DNA from: Limisalsivibrio acetivorans
Lineage (GTDB): Bacteria > Chrysiogenota > Deferribacteres > Deferribacterales > Geovibrionaceae
Length of the DNA: 64,000 nucleotides
Assembly: GCF_000421105.1 (NCBI RefSeq)
Contig: NZ_ATWF01000001.1
Location: forward strand, 1,809,407-1,873,406
Direction: 5' to 3'
This document shows positions 45,036 through 54,398 of the stretch, piece after piece. A program made the translations under genes and the position numbers. Within the stretch, counting starts at the first letter, position 1. Each line of letters begins with the position of its first letter. The notes below the pieces were generated by a model, which was given only the letters and a program-made list of their open reading frames with translations, made no database searches and was not told the origin of the DNA.

Positions 45036-45653
45036 CTACGTATTGCCGTGAATCTTGAAAAAAGCTTTTATTGAGCTGTCTATAATCTCCTGCTCCCTCT
45101 TCTTCTCCGGTCTTGGATATATACCTAGGAGGACGGGCCAGAAGAGAGACTCCTTAATGATCCCAAGAAACTGCTGGGATGCAAGAGCGGGGTCATCTAT
45201 TTTCAAAAGCCCCTGCTCCGATTTGAGCTTCAGGTACTCTTCCAAAGTTGCGAGCATGGGTCGAACGCTGTTCTCTGAGTACATCTCATTAAGCACCGGA
45301 AACCGGCCAGCCTCGCCCATAACAAGACGGAGAAGCTTGGTAAATGTCTCGGAACGAAGGAGTTCAAGGAGCTTGATACTGAAGGATTTCAGTTCTACAG
45401 CCACCGGAGTATCCGAGCAGGGATCTAGCTCCGGAGCCTCCAGACGGCTCCATGTCATACGAACAACCTCGGCGAAAAGCATCTCCTTTGACGAAAAGTG
45501 ATTGTAAACCGTTCGCTTTGACACCTCCGCCTTAGAGGCGATCTCATCCATGCTGACACTGCCGAAGCCATTGCTAAGAAAAAGCTCGGCAGCTGCCTCC
45601 GTTATAGACTCCCTCTTTATCTCAGAAACGGTTTTAATATCCTTATCCTTCAT
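45036..45653 (-). CDS. TetR-family transcriptional regulator
   Basis: 205 residues from ATG 45653 (GGGG five bases upstream), preferred to a GTG at 45671 that lacks a ribosome site. N-terminal helix-turn-helix: ITEAAAELFLSNGFGSVSMD, SKAEVSKRTVYNHFSSKE. The C-terminal half is helical and variable, as usual for ligand binding. It diverges from the aldo/keto reductase gene across a perfect palindrome, the probable operator, so it likely represses both. Confidence 0.9.
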   Translation of the reverse strand: MKDKDIKTVSEIKRESITEAAAELFLSNGFGSVSMDEIASKAEVSKRTVYNHFSSKEMLFAEVVRMTWSRLEAPELDPCSDTPVAVELKSFSIKLLELLRSETFTKLLRLVMGEAGRFPVLNEMYSENSVRPMLATLEEYLKLKSEQGLLKIDDPALASQQFLGIIKESLFWPVLLGIYPRPEKKREQEIIDSSIKAFFKIHGNT

Positions 45654-45729
45654 CCTTACCCCTTCGGACACAGATTATATGTAAAATATATATAAAAATC
45701 GACCTGTTCATTGACAAAATCACGATCAC

Positions 45730-45760
45730 AATAGTAAACTACACAGTGTAGTTTACTATT
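45730..45760. promoter_or_regulatory. Perfect 31-bp palindromic operator between tetR and the aldo/keto reductase gene
   Basis: 15-bp arms around one central base; the core reads AAACTACAC-a-GTGTAGTTT. TTGACA at 45711-45716 lies upstream, so the -10 region of the reductase promoter falls within the palindrome, and AAGGAGGA follows. Binding would block transcription of the reductase. Confidence 0.85.
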
Positions 45761-45772
45761 AAGGAGGAGACA

Positions 45773-46759
45773 ATGGAAAGAAGAAAGCTTGGAACTCAGG
45801 GACTTGTTGTCAGCAAAATCGGCCTTGGCTGTATGGGTATGAGCGAATTCTACGGCAAAGGTGATGACAGCGAATCTATCAAGGTTATCCACGAAGCTCT
45901 GGAGCGAGGGCTCACCTTCCTTGATACGGCAGATATGTACGGCAATGGTGCAAATGAAGAACTTGTGGGCAAGGCTGTGAAAGGCAGGAGGGACAGCTTC
46001 GAGATCGCAACCAAATTCGGCATTGTCCGGAGTGAGGATCCTACAAAAAGAAGCATATGCGGTCGCCCGGAATACGTGAAGGAGGCGTGCGAAAAAAGCC
46101 TGAAACGCCTCAACATTGATACCATTGACCTGTACTATAACCACAGGAAGGATCCCGAGGTCGAAATCGAAGAGACCGTGGGTGCCATGGCCGAGCTTGT
46201 TAAGGAGGGTAAGGTTCGCTATCTGGGACTGTCTGAGATGGGTGCAGAGACTCTTCGAAGGGCGTATAAAGTACACCCAATCACAGCACTACAGTCAGAA
46301 TATTCACTCTGGACGAGGGATATCGAAGGGGAGATACTCGATACCTGCCGTGAACTGGGCATAGGCATTGTGCCGTACAGCCCCCTCGGAAGAGGCTTTT
46401 TGACCGGTGCTATCAAATCACAGGACAGCCTCGACAAAGACGATTTCCGCAGGCAAAATCCCAGATTCTCTGAAGAAAGCATGAAGGCAAACCTTAAACT
46501 GGTTGAGAAGGTTGAGAAGATCGCAGGCGAAATAGGATGCACACCTGCACAACTGGCCCTTGCATGGGTTATCGCCAAAGGGGAGGACATGGTTCCCATA
46601 CCGGGTACAAAGAAGATTAAATACCTGAAGGATAACATCGGTGCGGCAAAACTAAGCCTCAGCAGCGAGATTGTGAAAACCCTCGATGAAGCCATCGACC
46701 CGAACGAAGTAAAGGGGCTGCGCTACGACGCCCAACACATGAAAATACTTAATTCGTAA
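45773..46759 (+). CDS. Aldo/keto reductase
   Basis: 328 residues, TIM-barrel NADPH-dependent oxidoreductase of the AKR13-like branch. Catalytic tetrad regions: Asp and Tyr in [11 protein letters not shown], Lys in FEIATKFG, His in LYYNHRKDP. Cofactor-site segments [15 protein letters not shown] and [12 protein letters not shown] are conserved. Strong AAGGAGGA ribosome site. Control by the divergent TetR suggests induction by a toxic carbonyl or related compound. Confidence 0.92.
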   Translation: MERRKLGTQGLVVSKIGLGCMGMSEFYGKGDDSESIKVIHEALERGLTFLDTADMYGNGANEELVGKAVKGRRDSFEIATKFGIVRSEDPTKRSICGRPEYVKEACEKSLKRLNIDTIDLYYNHRKDPEVEIEETVGAMAELVKEGKVRYLGLSEMGAETLRRAYKVHPITALQSEYSLWTRDIEGEILDTCRELGIGIVPYSPLGRGFLTGAIKSQDSLDKDDFRRQNPRFSEESMKANLKLVEKVEKIAGEIGCTPAQLALAWVIAKGEDMVPIPGTKKIKYLKDNIGAAKLSLSSEIVKTLDEAIDPNEVKGLRYDAQHMKILNS

Positions 46760-46823
46760 GCCTAGTGTGTATGGGAAATAGTCAGGGTAATAAACAACCG
46801 TACGAGTAATGTAAGATACATAT

Positions 46824-46900
46824 TAAGGGGAGCTTTGTTCCCTGAAAGTTCCCCTTAAAAAAACCATTGAAAATATCCTCCTAAAAACCCCCTTTAGGTT
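46824..46900. repeat. Degenerate mosaic repeat module A with hairpin
   Basis: TTAAGGGGAG...CTTTGTTCCC...TTCCCCTTAA forms a hairpin, and AAAAAAACC follows. It resembles module A of the repeat blocks (GGGAACTTTGTTCCC, AAAACCCATTTT), much diverged. It lies between the convergent aldo/keto reductase and cysK genes and may act as a terminator. Confidence 0.5.
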
Positions 46901-46906
46901 GTTGAT

Positions 46907-47851
46907 TCAGGTTAGTACGTCCATAGACAGGTAGCGTTCTCCAGAGTCGGGCAGGATTATTACGACATTTTTTTTCTCCATCTCCAATTCTTTAGCGGCC
47001 TTTATGGCGGCGGCGACTGCAGCACCGGAGGATATTCCTGAGATGATCCCTTCTTCTTTTGTCAGTCTTTTAGCGTATTCAATCGCCTCATCGTTACCCA
47101 CCTGTACCATTTTGTCGATCATGTCGAGGTCGAGGGTTTCGGGTATGAACCCAGCACCGATACCCTGTATCTTATGCGGACCCGGTTGTAGTTCATTTCC
47201 GTTAAGTGTCTGCTGAATAACAGGGCTGTCCTCTGGCTCGACGCCAATTGAAATAATCGATTTCCTTTTATCAAGCTTTATGTACTGGGATACGCCGGAG
47301 ATTGTTCCGCCTGTCCCTATACCTGCAACAAAAGCATCAATTTCCCCGTCGGTATCATCCCAGATTTCGGGTCCTGTGGTTTTGCGGTGGATGGCAGGGT
47401 TCGCTGGATTTTTGAACTGCTGGGGCATGTAGTATCTGTCCGGCTCGTTTTCTGCAAGCTCTGTGGCATGCTCTACAGCGCCTTTCATCCCTTTCGCGCC
47501 GGGTGTGAGTATGAATTCTGCACCGAAGGCGCTCATCATCTTTCTGCGTTCAACACTCATCGTGTCGGGCATAACGAGGGTAACCTTAATACCGAGGGCA
47601 GCGCCCGCATATGCAAGGCCTATACCCGTATTACCGCTGGTGGGTTCTATGATAGACGTGTTATCTTTGATCACGCCGCGTTCCAGCGCATCCCATATGA
47701 GGGCGGCTCCGAGACGGCATTTAACAGAATAGGCGGGGTTTCTCCCCTCTATCTTGACAAGGAATGTGTTGCCGAGGTCCTTGGTTATCTTATTAAGCTT
47801 TACGAGGGGTGTATTCCCTATTGAGAGCGGGTTGTTTTCATATATTCGCAT
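46907..47851 (-). CDS. cysK: Cysteine synthase A (O-acetylserine sulfhydrylase)
   Basis: 314 residues from ATG 47851 with GGAGG five bases upstream; an upstream extension to 47881 is rejected. PLP Lys44 in [10 protein letters not shown], substrate loop [14 protein letters not shown], phosphate-binding [10 protein letters not shown] and C-terminal [10 protein letters not shown]. It makes cysteine from O-acetylserine and sulphide in the cytoplasm. It diverges from the MOSC-MogA gene. Confidence 0.95.
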   Translation of the reverse strand: MRIYENNPLSIGNTPLVKLNKITKDLGNTFLVKIEGRNPAYSVKCRLGAALIWDALERGVIKDNTSIIEPTSGNTGIGLAYAGAALGIKVTLVMPDTMSVERRKMMSAFGAEFILTPGAKGMKGAVEHATELAENEPDRYYMPQQFKNPANPAIHRKTTGPEIWDDTDGEIDAFVAGIGTGGTISGVSQYIKLDKRKSIISIGVEPEDSPVIQQTLNGNELQPGPHKIQGIGAGFIPETLDLDMIDKMVQVGNDEAIEYAKRLTKEEGIISGISSGAAVAAAIKAAKELEMEKKNVVIILPDSGERYLSMDVLT

Positions 47852-47955
47852 ATTGGCCTCCGACTCAGCGTTTATTGACAAGGTATTACATTTTAACTAT
47901 TTTGCTAGGAAAACTAAATAATAACGGCTGAAATTGCCGCATGCAAGGAGACAGC

Positions 47956-48885
47956 GTGGGTAAGATTCTTTATATAAGCACGAGCGAGAAGAAGGGCGTA
48001 CAGAAAAGCAATGTAGATAAAGCAAATATGATAGACAATTTCGGCATAGAGGGGGATGCTCACGCTGGCAAATGGCACAGGCAGGTTAGTTTCCTCGCCG
48101 AAGAAAGTATCGATAAGATGCGTAAAAGCGGCATTGATGTGAGCGGCGGCGACTTTGCGGAGAATATCACCACCGAAGGGGTGGATCTTGTCTCCATGAA
48201 GGTTGGCGAAAGGCTGAAGGTAGGGGATGTAGAGTTCACCATATCCCAGCTGGGCAAGCTCTGCCATAATAAATGCGCCATATACTACGCCGCAGGAACA
48301 TGCGTCATGCCGCGAGAGGGTATCTTTGGCGTTGTTTCAGGTAACGGTGAGATCAAGGTCGGCGATGAGGTGGAAAAACTTCCTAAGAAAGGTCTCAGTG
48401 CCGCTGTTATCACACTCAGCGACAAGGGTAGCCGTGGTGAACGTGTTGATGAAACGGGTCCTATGCTTGTGGAGTATCTCAAGGAAAACCTCAACGTTAC
48501 ATACACCCGCCTTGAACTTATCCCCGATGATAAGGAGGAGCTCCGCAACACTCTCAAGTACATGAGCGAACTCCAGGGATTCGACATAATAATAACCAAC
48601 GGCTCCACAGGCGTTGCGCCACGTGATATCGCCCCCGATGTTACGCTTGAGCTTATTGAACGCCGTCTTCCCGGCTTTGAAGAGGCAATGCGGATGGAAA
48701 GCTACAAAAAGGTTGCCACAGCCATTACATCCAGAGCAGTTTGCGGTACAATGGGTAGCAGCCTCGTGATAAACCTCCCCGGAAGCCCCAAGGCGGCAAG
48801 GGAGAATTTTGAGGCTGTGGCGGCGGCCGTTGAGCACACGGTAAAGAAACTGCAGGGGGATCCCACTGATTGCGCACAGCAATGA
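47956..48885 (+). CDS. MOSC-domain/MogA fusion (molybdenum cofactor synthesis)
   Basis: 309 residues from GTG 47956 (AAGGAG five bases upstream); the ATG at 47941 has no ribosome site. The N-terminal half (about 1-140) is a MOSC domain with the conserved Cys region CHNKCAIYYAAGTC. The C-terminal half (about 145-300) is MogA/MoaB-like, with TLSDKGSRGERVDETG and IIITNGSTGVAPRD, and adenylylates molybdopterin. The fusion is known in several anaerobe groups. It heads a plus-strand operon with tmk, holB, ricT and metG. Confidence 0.9.
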   Translation: MGKILYISTSEKKGVQKSNVDKANMIDNFGIEGDAHAGKWHRQVSFLAEESIDKMRKSGIDVSGGDFAENITTEGVDLVSMKVGERLKVGDVEFTISQLGKLCHNKCAIYYAAGTCVMPREGIFGVVSGNGEIKVGDEVEKLPKKGLSAAVITLSDKGSRGERVDETGPMLVEYLKENLNVTYTRLELIPDDKEELRNTLKYMSELQGFDIIITNGSTGVAPRDIAPDVTLELIERRLPGFEEAMRMESYKKVATAITSRAVCGTMGSSLVINLPGSPKAARENFEAVAAAVEHTVKKLQGDPTDCAQQ

Positions 48886-49504
48886 TAAAGGACTTTATAT
48901 AGCACTGGACGGTCTGGACGGGTGTGGAAAAAGCACCCAGTGCCTCCGGCTTGCAAAGTATTATGCCGATAAGGGACGGGAGATCCTGCTTACCCGTGAG
49001 CCAGGCGGAACCGATCTCGGTGCGGAATTGCGGGAGCGTCTTCTCTCAAAACGTTACGAACTTGAGATCGAATCGGAGCTTATGCTTTTTTTTGTAGACA
49101 GGGTTGAGCACCTTGCCAAGGTCGTTGTGCCGGCCCTCAATGAGGGAAAGGTTGTCATAAGCGACCGCTTCACAGCCTCCACCTTTGCCTATCAGGTTCA
49201 CGGCAGAGGTATTGGAAGGGACGCATACGATGCCCTTGAGGCGATATCCCTGCGGAGGGTTCCTGATCTGGCTGTTATTGTGGATGCTGATCCCCAGGTA
49301 TGCGTGGGTCGTGCTGTGGAGAGGCTGAGAGCCACAGGAACCGAAGAGGCGGAGGGAAAGTTTGAAATGCTCGGTTCCGGCTTCTTCCAGAAGGTTCGAC
49401 GAGGCTTCCTCGATTTCGCCGATGAGCACAGCTTCTGCGAGGTTGTGAACGGCTCTGGAAGTGAGGATGATGTATTCAAAAGGATTCTGGAACACCTTCA
49501 ATGA
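48866..49504 (+). CDS. tmk: Thymidylate kinase with non-canonical start
   Basis: Phosphorylates dTMP to dTDP. P-loop GLDGCGKST, TREPGGTDLGAELRE and DRFTAST are intact. In this frame there is no ATG, GTG or TTG between the in-frame stop at 48842-48844 and the P-loop region. Candidates are CTG at 48866 or ATT at 48869, about 5-8 bases after CAGGGGGA, giving about 212 residues and overlapping the MogA end. A TTG at 49028 would remove the P-loop and is rejected. The stop overlaps the holB ATG (ATGA). Confidence 0.92.
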   Translation: MIAHSNDKGLYIALDGLDGCGKSTQCLRLAKYYADKGREILLTREPGGTDLGAELRERLLSKRYELEIESELMLFFVDRVEHLAKVVVPALNEGKVVISDRFTASTFAYQVHGRGIGRDAYDALEAISLRRVPDLAVIVDADPQVCVGRAVERLRATGTEEAEGKFEMLGSGFFQKVRRGFLDFADEHSFCEVVNGSGSEDDVFKRILEHLQ

Positions 49505-50379
49505 GACATCAGGGGCATGAACGGGAGCGGGAGATATTCCGCAAGGCTCTCCAAAACAATAAGCTCGTACATTCATACATATTCAGTGGAAAAGAGGGGA
49601 GCGGGAAGAAGCATTTTGCTCTGGAGCTTGCAAGGGGGCTTTTCTGCGGGGCAGATGCCTTCATGGCGGATACGGACTGCAACCACGCCCCGAAGGTTGA
49701 GGCGAAGAACCACCCCGATCTACATATAGCAGAGGAGGAGAAGATCCCCGTTGCGACCATACGGGAGTTCAACTCCCAGGCCTATATGAGCCCTCTCTCT
49801 GCACAGTGCAAAGTGTTTATAATAGATAACGCCCATGTTATGGAGGCGACTGCCGCCAACGCTTTCCTTAAAACCCTTGAGGAACCAGGCGCGGACACTT
49901 TCTTCTTTCTAATAACCGATAAATATGACAGAATCCTCCCCACAATCAGGTCAAGGTGCGTTCAGGTAGACTTCTCCGCCCTCACCGATGAGGATGTCCG
50001 CACTGTTGTGGAGGATATCCGCCCCGATGCAGAGGGGCTTGATGAGGCTGTTAAGCTGGCTTCGGGTTCTGTATCCTATGCGCTGTATCTTCTGGATATG
50101 GGCATTGCAGACCACGGTCTCCCCTTTGGTGATATGGATGGAGAAACCCTGTATCGTCATATAGATACGCTTAAGGAAAAGGACGACATACGCCTCTTCT
50201 GCTCAACCCTGTACAGGTGGCTGAGCGATAGGTACCGAGAGAGCGGAGACCCGCTTCTATTAAGCTTTTCCAACTATTTACTGGAAATTTTGAGAAGGCT
50301 TGACTATAATGTTAACCTCGAAATATTCAAATTCGACCTGTTCATAAAAACAGCAGAGGTAATTCTTGAAAGAGATTGA
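49501..50379 (+). CDS. holB: DNA polymerase III delta-prime subunit
   Basis: 292 residues, clamp-loader subunit. It has a P-loop-like FSGKEGSGKKHFALELA, Walker B-like VFIIDNAHVM, TAANAFLKTLEEP and the SRC motif in IRSRCVQVDF. Cys residues of the usual zinc module are only partly present. It starts in a 4-bp overlap with tmk, the common gene order, and its end overlaps ricT by 14 bp. Confidence 0.93.
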   Translation: MRHQGHEREREIFRKALQNNKLVHSYIFSGKEGSGKKHFALELARGLFCGADAFMADTDCNHAPKVEAKNHPDLHIAEEEKIPVATIREFNSQAYMSPLSAQCKVFIIDNAHVMEATAANAFLKTLEEPGADTFFFLITDKYDRILPTIRSRCVQVDFSALTDEDVRTVVEDIRPDAEGLDEAVKLASGSVSYALYLLDMGIADHGLPFGDMDGETLYRHIDTLKEKDDIRLFCSTLYRWLSDRYRESGDPLLLSFSNYLLEILRRLDYNVNLEIFKFDLFIKTAEVILERD

Positions 50380-51076
50380 GGCTACGGGGGTTTCCTTTAA
50401 ACCCGCCGGTAAAATATACGATTTTTTATCCGCAGGTGTTGATGCAAAACTCCGCCAACACGTTGTTGTGGAAACGGAAAAAGGTGAGGATATCGCACAG
50501 GTAGTGCTACCTCCCCGTCCTGTGGTGGCAGATAACCCTAAGGAAATGAAGCGTGTTATACGCCTTGCCACCGAGGAAGACCTTGAGAATGCGAAGAGGA
50601 ATAAAGAGGAAGAGCCGAAGGCTTTTAAGTCGTGTAAAGAATTTGTAGTGAAGCACGAGCTTGAGATGAAGCTGCTAAAGGCGGAATACACGCTCGACAG
50701 AAGCAAGCTGACCTTCTTCTTTACAGCGGACGGCCGTGTGGATTTCCGTGCTTTGGTGCGTGATCTTGCCCGTGTTTTCAGAACACGGATCGAGATGCGC
50801 CAGGTAGGTGTTCGTGACGCCACAAAAATGCTCGGCGGTTTCGGGCTCTGCGGCAAGGAGTTCTGCTGTTCCACGTTTCTTAGAAAATTCGATAATATAT
50901 CCATAAAGATGGCCAAGGACCAGAACCTTATCCTTAACCCCACAAAGATCTCCGGCGTATGCGGGAGGCTTATGTGCTGCCTCCTTTACGAAAAGGAGAG
51001 CTACGACGAAAGCGAGGATGGAGCAGAGGTTGTGGAACTTAAAGATATGGCTGAGAAGGAAGGAGGAGATATATGA
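50366..51076 (+). CDS. ricT: PSP1-domain protein (RicT/YaaT family)
   Basis: 236 residues. TTG start at 50366 with AGAGG six bases upstream, inside the end of holB. PSP1 core (LTFFFTADGRVDFRALVRDLA) and the Cys-rich signature GLCGKEFCCSTFL and GVCGRLMCCLLYE, which in RicT of Bacillus binds iron-sulphur clusters with RicA and RicF and affects RNase Y. In this phylum only the conserved linkage to holB and metG is certain. Its end overlaps the metG ATG. Confidence 0.88.
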   Translation: MKEIEATGVSFKPAGKIYDFLSAGVDAKLRQHVVVETEKGEDIAQVVLPPRPVVADNPKEMKRVIRLATEEDLENAKRNKEEEPKAFKSCKEFVVKHELEMKLLKAEYTLDRSKLTFFFTADGRVDFRALVRDLARVFRTRIEMRQVGVRDATKMLGGFGLCGKEFCCSTFLRKFDNISIKMAKDQNLILNPTKISGVCGRLMCCLLYEKESYDESEDGAEVVELKDMAEKEGGDI

Positions 51077-53013
51077 CCGGCAAACCATGGTATATCACCA
51101 CCCCGATCTACTATGTGAACGATGTACCCCACATAGGGCATGCTTACACCACCATAGCATGCGATACCGCCGCAAGATACAAGCGGATGACCGGGCATGA
51201 TGTATACTTCCTCACAGGAACCGATGAGCACGGGCAGAAGATAGAAGAGGCCGCCCAAAAGAGAGGGATTACACCCCAACAGCTGGCAGATAGCGTTGTG
51301 GAGCGTTTTGAAGACCTCTGGAAAAACCTGAATATACAGAACGACGGGTTTGTCCGTACTACGGATGACCGCCATAAGGAAGCCGTCCAGAAAATCTTCA
51401 TGAAGATGAAGGAGAACGGAGATATATATCTCGACCATTACGAGGGATGGTACTGTACCCCTTGCGAAACCTACTGGACCGAGACCCAGCTTCTCGACGG
51501 CAACTGCTGCCCCTCCTGCGGCAGGGAGACAAAGCGGCTCAAGGAACCGAGCTATTTCTTCCGCATGAGCAAATACGGGGACAAGCTCCTTAAGCACATC
51601 GAGGATAACCCCGATTTTATCCAACCGGAATCCAGAAGGAACGAGATCCTTTCCTTTGTTCGTGAAGGGCTTCGTGACCTCTCTGTCAGCAGGGTAACCT
51701 TCAAATGGGGAATACCCGTACCCGATGACCCGGAGCACGTTATATACGTATGGATAGATGCACTTACAAACTATATCTCCGCCCTCGACTACAAGAACGA
51801 GGGTGAAAAGTTCCAGAAATACTGGCCTGCGAGCTACCATCTTGTGGGTAAGGATATCCTTCGTTTCCATACGGTTTACTGGCCCACAATGCTCATGAGT
51901 GCCGGAATACCCCTGCCCGAAAGGGTTTATGCCCACGGATGGTGGACCGTTGAGGGTCAGAAGATGAGCAAATCCCTTGGTAACGCTATCGAGCCGAACT
52001 GGCTTGTGGAGACCTTCGGCGTGGATGCAATACGCTACTTCCTGCTCAGGGAGGTCCCCTTCGGGCTGGATGGAGACTTCTCCTTTAAAGCTCTGGTGCA
52101 CAGAGTGAACGGAGATCTTGCAAACGATCTAGGAAACCTGCTGAACCGCACACTCGGTATGCTCAATAGATATTTTGACGGAGTTCTCCCCGAATATTCC
52201 GATCCGGATCCTGCGGATGATGCCCTTGACCAGAAGGTATCAGAGGTATTCGATAACGTTGACAAACACATCAGCAACCTGGCTTTTAACAAGACCCTGA
52301 TGTCCATATGGGAGCTGGTGGGGCTTTACAATAAATATATCGACGAGATGCAGCCCTGGGCCCTTGCCAAAGACGAGTCTAAGAAAGGGCGTCTCGGCTC
52401 TGTGCTGTATAATATTCTCGATGGAGCAAGGCTCCTTTCTATCCTCGTAGAGCCTTTCATGCCCGAAACAGCCGCAAAGATGCGCAAGCAGCTTGGTGTT
52501 AGCGAAAAGGTGGAGCCGGCACCCGTAGAGGAGCTTAAGAAGCTACGTAAACTCCCCTCCGGAGCCAAGCTCGGCAAGGGTGAGCAACTCTTCCCCAGGC
52601 TCGATGAAAAGGAGGTCTTTGAGAAGGTGCAGAACCAAAAAGGACCCTCCGATGCTGAGAAGAAGGCGGAGAAGGAGAAAGAGGCAGAGCTCATCGATTT
52701 TAAAGAGTTTCTGCGCATGGAGATAAAGGCCGGAAAGATACTTGAGGGTGAGAAGATAAAGAAATCAGACAAACTGCTTAAGCTCAAGGTAGACGTTGGC
52801 GATCCCGCACCAAGAACCATCGTGGCCGGAATCGCAAAGAGCTATAGGCCGGAAGAACTCGTTGGTAAGACGGTTTCTGTAGTAGCGAATCTCAAGCCCG
52901 CCAAGCTTATGGGTGTTGAGTCCCAAGGTATGGTTCTTGCCGCTTTCGATGGGGAGAAGCATCAGGTTGTCGAGCTCCCTGAGGATGTGCCTGTGGGTAC
53001 ACAGATAAAATAA
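51073..53013 (+). CDS. metG: Methionyl-tRNA synthetase with C-terminal tRNA-binding domain
   Basis: 646 residues. Class I motifs HIGH at 20-23 (stated as HIGHAYTT) and KMSKS at 297-301. One zinc knuckle (CTPCETYW and CPSCGRE). The appended Trbp111/EMAP-like domain (about 540-646) has the typical KAGKILEGEKIKKSDKLLKL and GIAKSYRPEELVGK. It charges tRNA(Met). It starts in an ATGA overlap with ricT and ends the five-gene operon. Confidence 0.96.
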   Translation: MTGKPWYITTPIYYVNDVPHIGHAYTTIACDTAARYKRMTGHDVYFLTGTDEHGQKIEEAAQKRGITPQQLADSVVERFEDLWKNLNIQNDGFVRTTDDRHKEAVQKIFMKMKENGDIYLDHYEGWYCTPCETYWTETQLLDGNCCPSCGRETKRLKEPSYFFRMSKYGDKLLKHIEDNPDFIQPESRRNEILSFVREGLRDLSVSRVTFKWGIPVPDDPEHVIYVWIDALTNYISALDYKNEGEKFQKYWPASYHLVGKDILRFHTVYWPTMLMSAGIPLPERVYAHGWWTVEGQKMSKSLGNAIEPNWLVETFGVDAIRYFLLREVPFGLDGDFSFKALVHRVNGDLANDLGNLLNRTLGMLNRYFDGVLPEYSDPDPADDALDQKVSEVFDNVDKHISNLAFNKTLMSIWELVGLYNKYIDEMQPWALAKDESKKGRLGSVLYNILDGARLLSILVEPFMPETAAKMRKQLGVSEKVEPAPVEELKKLRKLPSGAKLGKGEQLFPRLDEKEVFEKVQNQKGPSDAEKKAEKEKEAELIDFKEFLRMEIKAGKILEGEKIKKSDKLLKLKVDVGDPAPRTIVAGIAKSYRPEELVGKTVSVVANLKPAKLMGVESQGMVLAAFDGEKHQVVELPEDVPVGTQIK

Positions 53014-53024
53014 ACAACGTTCTG

Positions 53025-53054
53025 TTGACACACGGGGCGTAAAAGTAGTAATAT
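53025..53054 (+). promoter_or_regulatory. Sigma-70 promoter of tatD
   Basis: TTGACA (53025-53030), 18-bp spacer, TAATAT (53049-53054). It lies 12 bp after the metG stop, with a leader of about 50 nt. Confidence 0.7.
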
Positions 53055-53112
53055 TCACTGGTTGCAAAATGTGAAGAGATGTTTTGTGTCGGTGAAGATA
53101 TACGGATAGGAT

Positions 53113-53949
53113 ATGATTTCCAAGAAGGAAGGCCGGCAGTTTGAGGAGTTCATGGAGGAGTTGGCCTCCATCGATGGCTTTTTTACAGACAGCCATGCAC
53201 ATATACATTTTCCGCCTCTTAGCGAAGAGCTTGAGGATGTTGTAAAAAGAGCGGCTGAATGCCGTGTTGAACGTATAGTAACCATAGGTATAGATCTCGA
53301 GGACAGCCGCAGGGCTGTTAAGGTTGCGCATGATTTTGAGAATGTCTTTGCCGCTGTGGGTGTTCATCCCCACGATGCGGAAGGATTCAAAACATCAATG
53401 CTCCACGAGTTCGAGGCTATGCTTAGATCTGACAAGGTTATAGCCCTAGGTGAGATAGGTCTGGATTTTTACAGGAACCACTCACCCCAGGAAAGACAGG
53501 AAGATGTTTTTGCAATTCTTCTTGATTTGGCTGTGGCAGAGGAAAAACCTGTTATAATACACAATAGGGACGCAACCAGTCGCTGTATGGATGTTATGGA
53601 TCCAATCATTGGTTCACGTGAGAGAAACGGGATTATCCATTGCTTCAATGGTGATAAAGACTTTCTCCGCTGGGCGCTGGATAATGGCTTCTACATCTCA
53701 TATGCTGGTCCCGTTACATACAAAAAGTCAGACGATTTGCGTGAAACACTGAAGTATGTTCCTGCAGAAAGGCTTTTCATTGAAACAGACTGTCCCTACT
53801 TAGCTCCAATGCCCTACAGAGGGAAAACAAACGAGCCGGCGAGAACCGTATTCACAGCAGAAACGGTTTGTGCTGAGAAGGGACTCAGCTTGCAGGAGCT
53901 TGCTCACAGACTTGAGGAGAACTTCAGGACGCTCTTCGGGGATATCTGA
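53113..53949 (+). CDS. tatD: TatD-family metal-dependent hydrolase (DNase)
   Basis: 278 residues, or 265 if it starts at ATG 53152, which has AGGAG three bases upstream; the first choice has a poor ribosome site. Metal ligands of the TIM barrel are visible: H-x-H in DSHAHIHF, Glu in LGEIGLDFY, His in IIHNRDA, His in IIHCFNGD and Asp in ETDCPYLAP. TatD acts as a 3'-5' exonuclease in repair. The next gene starts right at its stop. Confidence 0.93.
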   Translation: MISKKEGRQFEEFMEELASIDGFFTDSHAHIHFPPLSEELEDVVKRAAECRVERIVTIGIDLEDSRRAVKVAHDFENVFAAVGVHPHDAEGFKTSMLHEFEAMLRSDKVIALGEIGLDFYRNHSPQERQEDVFAILLDLAVAEEKPVIIHNRDATSRCMDVMDPIIGSRERNGIIHCFNGDKDFLRWALDNGFYISYAGPVTYKKSDDLRETLKYVPAERLFIETDCPYLAPMPYRGKTNEPARTVFTAETVCAEKGLSLQELAHRLEENFRTLFGDI

Positions 53950-54309
53950 ATGGACAAAAGAATACTGCTAGTCGAAGACAACAGGGATGAGCGGGAAGGT
54001 CTCGCAAAGCTCCTTGAAGGGAGCGGTTTTAGCGTCGAAACTGCCGAAAATGGCCTCTTCGCTCTTGATAAGCTCAAGGAGGAGGAGTTCGACCTGGTGG
54101 TTACGGATCTCATGATGCCCGCTGCCGACGGTTTACAGTTCCTCCACACGATCCGCAGTGCTGGGGACGAAATGCCTGTTATCGTTATTACCGGTAATGA
54201 AAATATTGCCAGCATGCTCTCCGCATTCCAGATGGGCGCCCTTGATGTTGTCTACAAACCCTTCAACTATGATACACTTTTAGAAACAATAAGTGGCGTA
54301 TTAAGCTGA
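53950..54309 (+). CDS. Single-domain response regulator
   Basis: 119 residues, receiver only: acidic LLVEDNRDE, phosphoacceptor Asp in LVVTDLMMPAADG, Thr in VIVITGN and Lys in VYKPF. No output domain, so it relays or titrates phosphate or acts by protein contact. The ATG follows directly after the tatD stop (TGAATG), implying coupled translation. No kinase is adjacent. Confidence 0.92.
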   Translation: MDKRILLVEDNRDEREGLAKLLEGSGFSVETAENGLFALDKLKEEEFDLVVTDLMMPAADGLQFLHTIRSAGDEMPVIVITGNENIASMLSAFQMGALDVVYKPFNYDTLLETISGVLS

Positions 54310-54398
54310 ACATGTTTGCACACATCTGCCAAAGGATTATAATATAAATAAAGGGCGGTTATTTTAATAGCTGGCCACCTTTCTAACGGAGGCAGATG

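Noticed and set aside
49028-49504. Short tmk starting at TTG 49028
   Set aside because: It would lack the P-loop and the TREPGGT motif, both encoded in frame just upstream.
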